From: an uncultured Collinsella sp.
GTDB lineage: Bacteria > Actinomycetota > Coriobacteriia > Coriobacteriales > Coriobacteriaceae
Direction: 5' to 3'
Assembly (NCBI GenBank): GCA_959601045.1
Contig: CAUGNZ010000020.1
Span: 1 to 41,437 of the forward strand
DNA length: 41,437 bases
Of the stretch, positions 33,940 to 41,346 are shown in pieces. Made by a program: the position numbers and the translations under genes. How positions within the stretch are numbered: position 1 is the first letter of the stretch; every line of letters starts with the position of its first letter. Under the pieces are notes generated by a model. It did not search any database. It saw only the letters and a program-made list of their open reading frames with translations, and was not told the origin of the DNA.

Positions 33940-36212
33940 GCATCCTTGGCAGACGGCTTAACAGAAGCAGACTTGGCCTTGGTAGCGGCCTTTTTGGCAG
34001 CCGGTTTCTTGGCTGCGGCCTTAGCAGCGGGCTTTGCGGCAGCCTTGGCCTTGGCCTTGGTCGTCGTAGCCTTGGCCTTAGCCGGAGCCTTCTTAGCAGC
34101 CGCAGGCTTGGGCTTCACCGAAGACATACGCTTTTTGGGCGCAGCCTTGGGCTCCTCGACCACGGGCGGCTTATAGCTGCTGGGACCGCGACGCTTAAGC
34201 ACCACGCCTGCCAGACCGGGCACCTTAATCTCAATGGAGTCCATCTGTCCATTCCAGGGATAGGGCTCGCTCGAACAGGTGTAGGGCTCCTCACCGGCGT
34301 ATCCGCTGCCACCGAACTCGGGGCGGTCAGAATCAAAGATGACCTCCCAGTCACCCTCGCGCGGCACGCCCACGCGGAAGCTCTCGTAGCTCGCCGGATC
34401 AAAGTTGATCAGGATCACCAGGTCGTCATCGACGTCCTCGCCCTGGCGCACAAAGCTCACGATGGACTGCTTGGAGTTGTCCGCGTCGATCCAGGTAAAG
34501 CCGTCGTCGGTGTAGCCGCGCTCGTACAGGGCGGGCTCGGCAGTGTACAGGTGGTTGAGCGCCTTGATAAACGCCTGATGGCGAGCATGGGTCTCGTACT
34601 GCTCGGTCAGGAACCACTGGATGGACTCGTAGTAGCGCCACTCAATAAACTGGCCGATCTCGTTGCCCATAAAGTTGAGCTTGGCACCGGGGTGCGTCAT
34701 CTGGTAGAAGGCCAGCGTGCGCAGGCCGGCAAACTGACGCCACCAGTCGCCCGGCATGCGGCCGATGAGCGAGCACTTGCCGTGCACGACCTCGTCGTGG
34801 CTCAGCGGGCAGATGAAGTTCTCGGTAAAGGCGTACATGATGGAGAACGTGAGCAGCCCGTGGTTGCCGGGGCGCCACGGAAAATCGGTCTGCATGTAGT
34901 GCAGGGTGTCGTTCATCCAGCCCATGTCCCACTTGTAGTGGAAGCCCAGGCCGCCGTCCTGCGGCGGATAGGTCACGAGCGGCCACGCGGTGGACTCCTC
35001 GGCCATCATCATCACGTCGGGGTAGTGCGCCTCTACAGCGCAGTTGACCTGACGGATAAACGTGCTGGCGTCCAGATCCTCCTCGGTACCGTACTTGTTG
35101 AACTTCTTTTGGCCCGGATCGTCAATACCAAAATTGAGGTACAGCATGCTGGACACGCCGTCCATGCGAATGCCGTCAACGTGGAAGTTCTCGAGCCAGT
35201 ACAGCACGTTGGAGACCAGGAAGGAGCGGACCTCGCCGCGGGCAAAATCGAACTTGTGCGTGCCCCAGTTGGGGTGAATCTCGTGCTCAAACAGCATGTG
35301 GCCGTTAAAGGTGGCAAGGCCGTGGGCGTCGGCGCAAAAACCGCCGGGCACCCAGTCCATGATCACGCCGATGCCAGCCTCGTGGCATGCATCGATAAAG
35401 TGCATGAGCTGCTGCGGGTTGCCGTAGCGCGACGTGGCGGCGTAGTAGCCGGTCGTCTGATAGCCCCAGGAGCCATCGAAGGGATGCTCCATAAGCGGCA
35501 TGACCTCGATGTGCGTATAGCCCATGTCGCGCACGTAGTCCACGAGCTCCACCGACAGGTCGTCGTAGGTGTAGAACTCGCCACGCTGCGCGGGGAAGGG
35601 ATCCATGGGGCCGGGGTAGTTGCCGTACTCGTCCGGCTCGCCCTGCGGCGCGTCGCCGTGACGCTTCCACGAGCCAATATGCACCTCGTAGATGTTCAGC
35701 GGCTGCGACATGTGGCTGTGGCCGGCGCGGCGCTTGAGCCATGCGGCATCGTTCCACTTATAGCCGTCGAGGGTCCACAATACGCTCGCCGTTCCCGGAG
35801 GGCACTCTGCCTTAAAGGCATACGGATCGGCCTTGTAGAGCTTTTCGCCCTCGTTGGTCTCGATGAGATACTTATAGAGCTGGCCCTGCTCGGCGCCAGG
35901 AATAAAGCCTTCCCAAATAGCGCTCGTATGCACGGGCACCAGCGGGTTGGCTTCCTCATTCCAGTCGTTAAATTCGCCAATGACGTGGACGCTCTTTACA
36001 TCGGGCGCCCAAACGCAAAAACGCCAGCCGCGCGTACGGTTCTGCGTGTCGGGATGCGCGCCCATCTTTTCCCAGCTGCGCTCCCACATACCGATGCCAA
36101 ACAGGTAGACATCGTCCTTAGAGAGCTCCGGTGCGTGCGGGGCGGCTTTACGGGTAGCGGGCTTTTTGGTTGCTGGCTTTAGCTTTGTATCGCTCACGTT
36201 TGATCCCATCAT
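33936..36212 (-). CDS. glgB: 1,4-alpha-glucan branching enzyme GlgB with Lys/Ala-rich ends
   Basis: GH13 enzyme that makes alpha-1,6 branches in glycogen. A CBM48-type domain (FCVWAPDVKSVHVIGEFNDWNE) precedes the barrel. Catalytic Asp lies near residue 348 in DGIRMDGVSSMLY, Glu near 403 in MMAEESTAWP, and the third Asp near 472 in PLSHDEVVHGKCSL. The core ends near GVVLKRRGPSSY. After it come about 75 residues rich in Lys, Ala and Pro (for example AAKKAPAKAKATTTKAKAK). The first 33 residues are also basic (LKPATKKPATRKAAP). The start is uncertain: ATG 36212 is chosen, with ATG 36209 and GTG 36197 as alternatives, and none has a strong ribosome site. First gene of the glycogen operon. Confidence 0.92.
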   Translation of the reverse strand: MMGSNVSDTKLKPATKKPATRKAAPHAPELSKDDVYLFGIGMWERSWEKMGAHPDTQNRTRGWRFCVWAPDVKSVHVIGEFNDWNEEANPLVPVHTSAIWEGFIPGAEQGQLYKYLIETNEGEKLYKADPYAFKAECPPGTASVLWTLDGYKWNDAAWLKRRAGHSHMSQPLNIYEVHIGSWKRHGDAPQGEPDEYGNYPGPMDPFPAQRGEFYTYDDLSVELVDYVRDMGYTHIEVMPLMEHPFDGSWGYQTTGYYAATSRYGNPQQLMHFIDACHEAGIGVIMDWVPGGFCADAHGLATFNGHMLFEHEIHPNWGTHKFDFARGEVRSFLVSNVLYWLENFHVDGIRMDGVSSMLYLNFGIDDPGQKKFNKYGTEEDLDASTFIRQVNCAVEAHYPDVMMMAEESTAWPLVTYPPQDGGLGFHYKWDMGWMNDTLHYMQTDFPWRPGNHGLLTFSIMYAFTENFICPLSHDEVVHGKCSLIGRMPGDWWRQFAGLRTLAFYQMTHPGAKLNFMGNEIGQFIEWRYYESIQWFLTEQYETHARHQAFIKALNHLYTAEPALYERGYTDDGFTWIDADNSKQSIVSFVRQGEDVDDDLVILINFDPASYESFRVGVPREGDWEVIFDSDRPEFGGSGYAGEEPYTCSSEPYPWNGQMDSIEIKVPGLAGVVLKRRGPSSYKPPVVEEPKAAPKKRMSSVKPKPAAAKKAPAKAKATTTKAKAKAAAKPAAKAAAKKPAAKKAATKAKSASVKPSAKDA

Positions 36213-36433
36213 GACGCGGCAGCGTGTTGCCTTGGTGACTAGATGCGAAAGGTCCAAGGCTGCACGAATCGAAGGGACGGCGATAGTTCTATGATTCGTT
36301 CCACCTCGCGTGCTCGGTGGAACTTTCGGCAGAAACTACGATAACACCTGTACGTTACTTTTATGAAGGAAAGTGGTTTTAGGGCGGCGTTTAATCGGTA
36401 AGCGCCATGTTTAGACCACTGGCAGAATTGCCG

Positions 36434-36521
36434 TGGTAAAACTCTTGACAGTTTTACCAATAAGGGTTTTTTGGTTGTTGGTTTGACGTTTGGTAAAACG
36501 TTTTTAGCAGGTTGTTTACCA
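36434..36521. promoter_or_regulatory. Two operator-like palindromes between glgB and the HAD gene
   Basis: TGGTAAAACT and AGTTTTACCA form a perfect 10-6-10 inverted repeat at 36434-36459 with TTGACA inside. A second, looser pair TGGTAAAAC/GTTTACCA spans 36491-36521, just before the ribosome site of the HAD gene. The spacing and the AT-rich surroundings suggest binding sites of a dimeric repressor such as a LacI- or ROK-type protein; the regulator is not in the window. Confidence 0.5.
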
Positions 36522-36543
36522 TTTGACATCGAAAGGTACATTT

Positions 36544-37233
36544 ATGTCCCAGACCGCCGCTCCCAATGTCGCTTTTATTTTCGATTGCGACGGCACGCTG
36601 GTTAATAGCACCCCCGTTTGGGCCTATGCCCAGCCCGAGTTATTGCACCGCCACGGAGTTGACGTGACGGTCGACGATTTTGCCCAGTTTGAGCATTTGT
36701 CGCTCGAGGACGAGTGCCAGGCCTACCACGACACCTGGGGCATTGGCGCAAATGGCGAGGAGCTCTATCGCGAGCTGAGCGACATTCTGATCGATGGTTA
36801 CTCCAAGGTGCCGCCGCGCGAGGGGCTCCTGGCATTTTTGGAGCAGGCGAAGGCGGCGGGCATTGCCATGTGCGTTGCCACGTCCACGCCGGCCGAACTG
36901 GTTAAGTCTGCGCTCTCTGGTGCCGGTCTCGATGCCTACATGGAGCTTATTACCACGACGGGCGAGGCGGGACGTTCCAAGCAGTTCCCCGATGTGTACG
37001 AGTTGGCGCTGCGCCGCCTTGAGGAGCGCCATGGGTGCAAGTTTGAGCGCACGTGGGTGTTTGAGGACGCGGTCTTTGGCCTTAAGAGCTCTGACGCCGC
37101 GGGCTTTAAGCGCGTGGGCATTTATGATCCGCACGGCCGCATGAAGCGCGACGATGTGCGCGCCAACTGCGATATCTTTATCGATAGCTATGAGGACCTG
37201 GATCTGGCCCGCGTGCTTTCGTTTGAGGGATAG
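36544..37233 (+). CDS. HAD-superfamily phosphatase (beta-phosphoglucomutase-like)
   Basis: Phosphohydrolase of the haloacid dehalogenase superfamily with a helical cap. Motif I is FIFDCDGTLVNSTPVW with the nucleophile and general-acid Asp residues. Motif II is CVATSTPAELV, the motif III lysine is in GRSKQFPDVYELAL, and motif IV is WVFEDAVFGLKSSDAAGFK. The 229-residue length and the cap between motifs I and II match the beta-phosphoglucomutase/phosphatase subgroup. The substrate is unknown, although divergence from glgB and shared operator-like palindromes hint at a sugar phosphate. ATG 36544 has AAAGG upstream. The next gene follows after nine bases. Confidence 0.88.
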   Translation: MSQTAAPNVAFIFDCDGTLVNSTPVWAYAQPELLHRHGVDVTVDDFAQFEHLSLEDECQAYHDTWGIGANGEELYRELSDILIDGYSKVPPREGLLAFLEQAKAAGIAMCVATSTPAELVKSALSGAGLDAYMELITTTGEAGRSKQFPDVYELALRRLEERHGCKFERTWVFEDAVFGLKSSDAAGFKRVGIYDPHGRMKRDDVRANCDIFIDSYEDLDLARVLSFEG

Positions 37234-37242
37234 GCGAGGGCC

Positions 37243-37884
37243 GTGGCTTCCAAAGTATTAGTGGTTTGCGGCTCGCCGGTGGTGGCGAGCACGGATCTGT
37301 TGCGTAGGCTAGCGGGGGAGTGCGATCACGTTGTCGCTGTGGACCGCGGGCTCGACGCGCTGCTGGGCGCGGGACTGGGTTGCGACGTATATGTGGGGGA
37401 TGCCGACACGGTGAGCGATGCAGGTCGCGCTTTGGTCGATGCCGCCACCGACTTTGAAGTTGAGCGGCACGATCCGTACAAGGACTATACCGATCTGGCG
37501 CTGGCGCTCGATTCCGTCCGACGCCGCTGGCCGGTTGCCGAAGTAGTTGCGACTTGCGCCACCGGCGGCCGCCCCGATATGGCCCTAAGCGTCCTAGGCC
37601 TATTAGCCAACTACAAAGATGCTCCCGTCTGGATTGCCGAGGACAAGGTAGTCTCCCACATCCTTCGCGCAGGCGAATCGTGGGCCATCGAAGGCGCCGA
37701 GGGCAAGACGTTCTCCATCATCGCCATTGCCCCCAACACCGAGGTAAGCGAACACGGCCTAGAATGGGAGCTAGATCACGCCCCCCTGGGCTTGTTAGCC
37801 GACACGGGCATTAGCAACGTCGTCAGGTCAACAGCCACGATTCAAGTCCACACCGGCATCGCCATCGCTTTTCTATATCAATAG
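37243..37884 (+). CDS. thiN: Thiamine pyrophosphokinase
   Basis: Converts thiamine to thiamine diphosphate with ATP. The 213-residue protein has the family motifs VVAVDRGLDALLGAGLGCDVYVGDADTV (Asp cluster for magnesium-ATP) near residues 30-55 and HDPYKDYTDLALAL (D-x-T-D type) near residue 80. It also has ATGGRPDMALSVLGLL and the C-terminal LGLLADTGISNVV followed by the beta-strand that binds thiamine. It starts at GTG 37243 with GGCGAGGG upstream and follows the HAD gene after nine bases, so they probably share a transcript. The last 100 codons shift to C/A-ending synonymous codons compared with the first half. A tRNA gene follows 70 bases after the stop. Confidence 0.88.
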   Translation: MASKVLVVCGSPVVASTDLLRRLAGECDHVVAVDRGLDALLGAGLGCDVYVGDADTVSDAGRALVDAATDFEVERHDPYKDYTDLALALDSVRRRWPVAEVVATCATGGRPDMALSVLGLLANYKDAPVWIAEDKVVSHILRAGESWAIEGAEGKTFSIIAIAPNTEVSEHGLEWELDHAPLGLLADTGISNVVRSTATIQVHTGIAIAFLYQ

Positions 37885-37912
37885 GCATTTAGAGTCTGGC
37901 TCAAAAAAGTCC

Positions 37913-37941
37913 TTGCACGCCGTGCCAACTTCCCCTATAGT
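37913..37941 (+). promoter_or_regulatory. Promoter of tRNA-Ala
   Basis: TTGCAC (37913-37918) and TATAGT (37936-37941) are separated by 17 bases, placing the start about 7 bases before the tRNA 5' end. Near-consensus sigma-70 type. Confidence 0.75.
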
Positions 37942-37954
37942 ATCTCCACGTCAC

Positions 37955-38030
37955 GGGGGCGTAGCTCAGCTGGGAGAGCGCTTGACTGGCAGTCAAGAGG
38001 TCAGGGGTTCGATCCCCCTCGTCTCCACCA
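37955..38030 (+). tRNA. tRNA-Ala (anticodon GGC)
   Basis: A complete 76-base cloverleaf ends in an encoded CCA. The acceptor stem pairs GGGGGCG with CGTCTCC and contains the G3-U70 wobble that identifies alanine tRNA. The D arm reads GCTCAGCTGGGAGAGC, the anticodon stem is CTTGA/TCAAG with loop CTGGCAG (anticodon GGC), and the T arm is AGGGG TTCGATC CCCCT. It is transcribed from its own promoter and ends in a strong terminator. Confidence 0.96.
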
Positions 38031-38040
38031 TCGTGAATGC

Positions 38041-38072
38041 AAAGGTCTTCGGTATTTCGAAGGCCTTTTTTC
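38041..38072 (+). terminator. Rho-independent terminator of tRNA-Ala
   Basis: An 11-bp stem (AAAGGTCTTCG with CGAAGGCCTTT, one G-U) and a six-base loop, followed by a TTTTTT run. It lies 10 bases after the tRNA. Confidence 0.85.
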
Positions 38073-38478
38073 ATATGAAACACCACACGCCACAAACCCC
38101 ACCTACGCCAACAAAAAGTTGCACAATTTATTTCCCATGTCTGTACATAGTTTGTTATCCAAACGCAATTACCAGTGCAGCTCGCTGCTCCAGTTTGGCT
38201 TCAGGAACGCACCTAATTATTGCCAGCACCCCAATAACCTGCGCCAACGTGAACAACATCCCAAAACAACCCCCTTAATCACGTCAAATGAACGATATGT
38301 TGTCCAACGCAGCCCAAATCAGTTTCACTAACAGCTTGTGCTAGGATACCTAACGTTACATGAGTTCAACTGTGCTCACGGCTCCAGCAAGTCATAAAGC
38401 GCAGGGTTGATCAGCATCCGGCCGTAACGGCGGTGCCAGAAACACCACGAGCTCCAATATCGATTGTCATGTGCGATT
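38073..38478. other. Intergenic stretch without recognised genes
   Basis: About 400 AT-richer bases between the tRNA terminator and the polysaccharide-locus promoter. Short open frames exist but have no ribosome site or recognisable product. A small GCCGTAACGGC palindrome lies at about 38422. I see nothing else I can support. Confidence 0.6.
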
Positions 38479-38507
38479 TTGCACTTGCTTTTGTGGCTAT
38501 TTATAAG
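38479..38507 (+). promoter_or_regulatory. Promoter of the loaP polysaccharide operon
   Basis: TTGCAC (38479-38484), a 17-base spacer and TATAAG (38502-38507) predict a start near 38514. This leaves a leader of about 300 bases before loaP. A small GTGC/GCAC inverted pair (38471-38484) overlaps the -35. Confidence 0.6.
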
Positions 38508-38556
38508 CTCGCCATAGGCTGTGCAATATATTCTCATGACAAACCGCAGCAGTATT

Positions 38557-38785
38557 CAGCTGTTTGCGTGCGGACCACTTTTGAACTCTCTTGACTGGTT
38601 CGCACGCAGTCAGCTGAGGTTGCTGGCATTCTTGCGATACGTGCCTGTGACCTCAGCGCTGCTTGTATACATACCGTTCACGGTGGGGCAGAGCCACGTG
38701 CTTGTCTGACTGGGCTCAGGGTTTGAATATGGGGCGCCTTTGCGCACAAGCGCTCTGGCGTAGCCATACCCAAACCCCGTGAGCC
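38557..38785 (+). promoter_or_regulatory. Structured 5' leader of loaP with three hairpins
   Basis: Hairpin 1 (38557-38616) has 23-base arms beginning CAGCTG, mostly paired, with a 14-base loop. Hairpin 2 (38615-38655) pairs TGAGGT with ACCTCA and GGCA with TGCC. Hairpin 3 (38713-38785) pairs GGCTCAGGGTTTG with CAAACCC..TGAGCC around a two-base bulge. It continues through TATGG/CCATA and CGCC/GGCG to a GCGC-ACAA-GCGC tip, 29 bases before the loaP start. None is followed by a U-tract. LoaP-type antiterminators are known to bind an RNA hairpin in the leader of their target operon, so one of these is a likely target. Confidence 0.6.
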
Positions 38786-38814
38786 ACACGTAAGACAGCA
38801 AGGGGGTGGTACTC

Positions 38815-39360
38815 GTGTGGTATGTGATCCAGGTCATTAACGGTCGCGAAGACGTAATGCGCGAGCGCATCGAGCATATGGTGCCGGCAAGCGCCATGCA
38901 GGAGCTCTTTTATCCCCAATTTCAAACCGAGATCAAGGTACACGGCGAATGGGTCAATACGACCAAGCCGCTGTTCCCCGGTTATCTTATCTGCGACACG
39001 GCAGATCCCCGTACCGTGCAACAGTATCTGCTTCGCATGGACGACTTTGCCCGGGTGCTATCCCAGGACGGTCAGTTTGTGCCGCTGGCAAAAGAAGAGG
39101 TCCAGCTTATTGGCAGCTTTACGCATAGGGGAGACCGCGTTGTGCCCATGAGCGAGGCCCTAAAAAACGGTGATCAGGTCGTAGTGACGGCAGGTCCACT
39201 GCTGGGCCACGAAGGCCTTATCAAAACCATTAACAGACGCAAAAACACTGCTTATTTGGAGCTCGACCTGTGCGGTCGACGCGTGACTACGCGCGTTGGT
39301 CTTGCCGTGCTTTCGGCCGAGCAGCGTGTAACGCGAAACCTTAAAAAGGCGATCGCTTAG
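38815..39360 (+). CDS. loaP: LoaP-type transcription antiterminator (NusG paralogue)
   Basis: Specialised NusG protein that joins elongating RNA polymerase and lets it read through terminators in long biosynthetic operons. The N-terminal NGN domain starts WYVIQVINGREDVMRERIE and contains FYPQFQTEIKVHGEWVNTTKPLFPGYLICD. The C-terminal KOW domain is at about residues 120-160 (NGDQVVVTAGPLLGHEGLIKTINRR). At 181 residues it is the usual size. GTG 38815 is chosen because AAGGGGG lies about ten bases upstream and the NGN fold begins at once; GTG 38806 is possible. It is the first gene of a polysaccharide operon and sits behind a long structured leader. UpxY or RfaH are the alternatives, but the Gram-positive context favours LoaP. 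Confidence 0.87.
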   Translation: MWYVIQVINGREDVMRERIEHMVPASAMQELFYPQFQTEIKVHGEWVNTTKPLFPGYLICDTADPRTVQQYLLRMDDFARVLSQDGQFVPLAKEEVQLIGSFTHRGDRVVPMSEALKNGDQVVVTAGPLLGHEGLIKTINRRKNTAYLELDLCGRRVTTRVGLAVLSAEQRVTRNLKKAIA

Positions 39361-39411
39361 CTGCAGACGGTCGCTATTCAGAACAGGGAGGATCCCCGAC
39401 CCGGGGACGAA

Positions 39412-40176
39412 GTGTTGGAAGAGAACGTGTCGGATAAAACTCAATATACAACGGATGCGCCCGCAGGGGCGGCACTGATTGCTCAGGCCATGGACCGGCG
39501 CGAGGGCGTCGGCCGTTACAAGGCCATGCAATCCATCGTGGACTGGGATCGTTCGCGCCTGGCCTACCGCGCCGTTAAGCGCGCCTTTGACATCGTGTTC
39601 AGCGGCTGCGTGCTGGCCGTCATAGCCGTACCCAGCCTTGTGCTTGCCGCGGCCATCCGCCTAGAGAGTGAGGGCAACCCCTTCTACAGCCAGATCCGCG
39701 TTGGTCAGACCTGCCCCGACGGCAGCCTGTCAACCTTCCGCATGTGGAAGTTCCGCTCCATGTACAAGGACGCCGACGAGCGCCTCGCCGAGCTCAAGGA
39801 GCAAAACGAGATCGCCGGCGCCATGTTCAAAATGAAGGAGGACCCCCGCGTCACCAAGATCGGGAAGTTCATCCGCAAGCACTCCATCGACGAGTTCCCG
39901 CAGTTCCTGAATGTGTTTCTGGGTCAGATGTCCGTGGTTGGCCCCAGACCGCCGCTGCCGAATGAGGTCGCGGAGTACACCGAGTACGACCTGCAACGTT
40001 TGGCCGTGAAGCCCGGCATCACCGGCTGGTGGCAGGTTACCGATCGTAACTCAACTGGTTTCGACGGCATGGTCCGCCGTGATCTCGAGTACATAGCCAG
40101 GCGCGGAATTGTCACTGACCTCAAGATCGTCTTCCTCACGGTTCTGGAGGTCTTCAACGGGAGCGATGCGTACTAA
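39412..40176 (+). CDS. Undecaprenyl-phosphate sugar phosphotransferase (WbaP/CpsE C-terminal type)
   Basis: Priming enzyme that moves a sugar-1-phosphate onto undecaprenyl phosphate to start a polysaccharide repeat unit. The 254-residue protein has a disordered N terminus of about 50 residues, then the re-entrant membrane helix KRAFDIVFSGCVLAVIAVPSLVLAAAIRL. The monotopic transferase core follows: FRMWKFRSMYKDADER, KIGKFIRKHSIDEFPQFLNVFLGQMSVVGPRPP with the catalytic Asp-Glu pair near residue 159, and VKPGITGWWQVTDRN. The long N-terminal membrane domain of CpsE/WbaP is absent, so this is the minimal form. Start GTG 39412 (GGGGA upstream) is uncertain; GTG 39427 is an alternative. The stop overlaps the next ATG (TAATG). 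Confidence 0.9.
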   Translation: MLEENVSDKTQYTTDAPAGAALIAQAMDRREGVGRYKAMQSIVDWDRSRLAYRAVKRAFDIVFSGCVLAVIAVPSLVLAAAIRLESEGNPFYSQIRVGQTCPDGSLSTFRMWKFRSMYKDADERLAELKEQNEIAGAMFKMKEDPRVTKIGKFIRKHSIDEFPQFLNVFLGQMSVVGPRPPLPNEVAEYTEYDLQRLAVKPGITGWWQVTDRNSTGFDGMVRRDLEYIARRGIVTDLKIVFLTVLEVFNGSDAY

Positions 40177-41339
40177 TGCAGCATGTTTTCATCATCGGAT
40201 CCAAGGGGATTCCGGCAAACTACGGCGGCTACGAGACGTTCGTGGAGAAGCTGACCGAGAATCAGGTTTCGCCTGACATCAAATATCACGTGGCGTGCGC
40301 CGTGGATTCCGCCGAGCAAGTCGGCGAGTTCGAGCACAACGGGGCGCACTGCTTCAACGTGCTGCGCAGGCCCGTCGGTGCCGCGAGGGCGATCTTCTAC
40401 GACATCGACGCCCTCAAGTGGTGCATCGCCTACATTGAGGAGAACCGAGTCCAGCACCCCATCGTCTACGTGCTGGCCTGTCGCATCGGGCCGTTCTTCG
40501 GCAGGTACGTGAACAGGATCCACGCCCTTGGCGGCAAGGTCCTCGTGAACCCCGACGGGCACGAATGGAAGCGCGCCAAGTGGAGCGCGCCCGTCCGCAA
40601 GTACTGGAAGGTCTCGGAACGCGGGATGGTCAAGCACGCCGACCTGATGGTGTGCGACTCCAAGAACATCGAGAAGTACATTCGAGGGGAGTATGCCGAC
40701 CTGGACCCCGAGACGACTTTCATCGCCTACGGGGCCGACATCAGGCACTCCGCGCTCGCTGACGACGACCCCAAGTTCACCGGATGGCTCTCCGAGAAGG
40801 GCCTCGAGCCCTACGGCTACTACCTGGTTGTGGGACGCTTCGTGCCTGAGAACAACTACGAGACCATGATTCGGGAGTTCATGGCTTCCGACTCCAAGCG
40901 GGATTTCGCGCTCGTGACGGGAGTGGACGACTCCTTCCTCGCAGAGCTCGAGCGGAAGACGCACTTCAAGTCCGACCCACGCATCAAGTTCGTGGGAACC
41001 GTCTACGACCAGGAGCTCCTAAAGAAGATTCGTGAGCAGGCTTACGGCTACTTCCACGGCCATGAGGTCGGGGGCACCAACCCGAGCCTCCTGGAGGCGC
41101 TGGCATCCACGCGCCTTAACCTCCTTCTCGACGTCGGCTTCAACCGCGAGGTCGCCGAGGACTCGGCTCTGTATTGGAGTAAGGGATCCGGAGACCTGGC
41201 TGAACTTATTAACCGTGCGGACATGATGGACTCAAACTCGATCGAGGAGCTCGATACGGCCTCGACCTCCGTTATCCGCGACCGGTATTCGTGGCGGTCC
41301 ATCACCGACAGCTATGAAGACCTTTTCCTCGGTAGGTAG
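40176..41339 (+). CDS. DUF1972-type glycosyltransferase, possible rhamnosyltransferase
   Basis: GT4-like enzyme with an N-terminal DUF1972 domain, which begins HVFIIGSKGIPANYGGYETFVEKL. The family includes Cps2T/Cps23FT-type beta-1,4-rhamnosyltransferases that add the second sugar of streptococcal capsule units. The C-terminal Rossmann domain has LVVGRFVPENNYETMIREF near residue 225 and FHGHEVGGTNPSLLEALASTRLNLLLDVGFNREVAED near residue 290, with the Glu residues of the donor site. It is 387 residues long, overlaps the priming enzyme by one base, and is followed seven bases later by rmlA, which makes the precursor of dTDP-rhamnose. A rhamnose donor is therefore likely but inferred from context. 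Codons differ from the glycogen genes (more AGG and CGG). Confidence 0.87.
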   Translation: MQHVFIIGSKGIPANYGGYETFVEKLTENQVSPDIKYHVACAVDSAEQVGEFEHNGAHCFNVLRRPVGAARAIFYDIDALKWCIAYIEENRVQHPIVYVLACRIGPFFGRYVNRIHALGGKVLVNPDGHEWKRAKWSAPVRKYWKVSERGMVKHADLMVCDSKNIEKYIRGEYADLDPETTFIAYGADIRHSALADDDPKFTGWLSEKGLEPYGYYLVVGRFVPENNYETMIREFMASDSKRDFALVTGVDDSFLAELERKTHFKSDPRIKFVGTVYDQELLKKIREQAYGYFHGHEVGGTNPSLLEALASTRLNLLLDVGFNREVAEDSALYWSKGSGDLAELINRADMMDSNSIEELDTASTSVIRDRYSWRSITDSYEDLFLGR

Positions 41340-41346
41340 TAACGCT

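Noticed and set aside
31421..33961. An 846-codon open frame on the + strand opposite glgP
   Set aside because: It is the shadow of a strongly G/C-ending codon pattern: the antisense frame rarely meets stops. No recognisable domain, and glgP on the other strand is unmistakable.
33933..36182. A 749-codon open frame on the + strand opposite glgB
   Set aside because: Same cause as above. The translation is Val/Leu/Gly/His-rich without any domain and mirrors the glgB codons.
37913..38278. A 121-codon open frame across the tRNA gene
   Set aside because: It runs through the tRNA-Ala and its terminator; no ribosome site or plausible product.
38427..38437. An ops-like element (GGCGGT) as an RfaH-type recruitment site
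   Set aside because: Only the first six bases match, and it lies upstream of the predicted transcription start.
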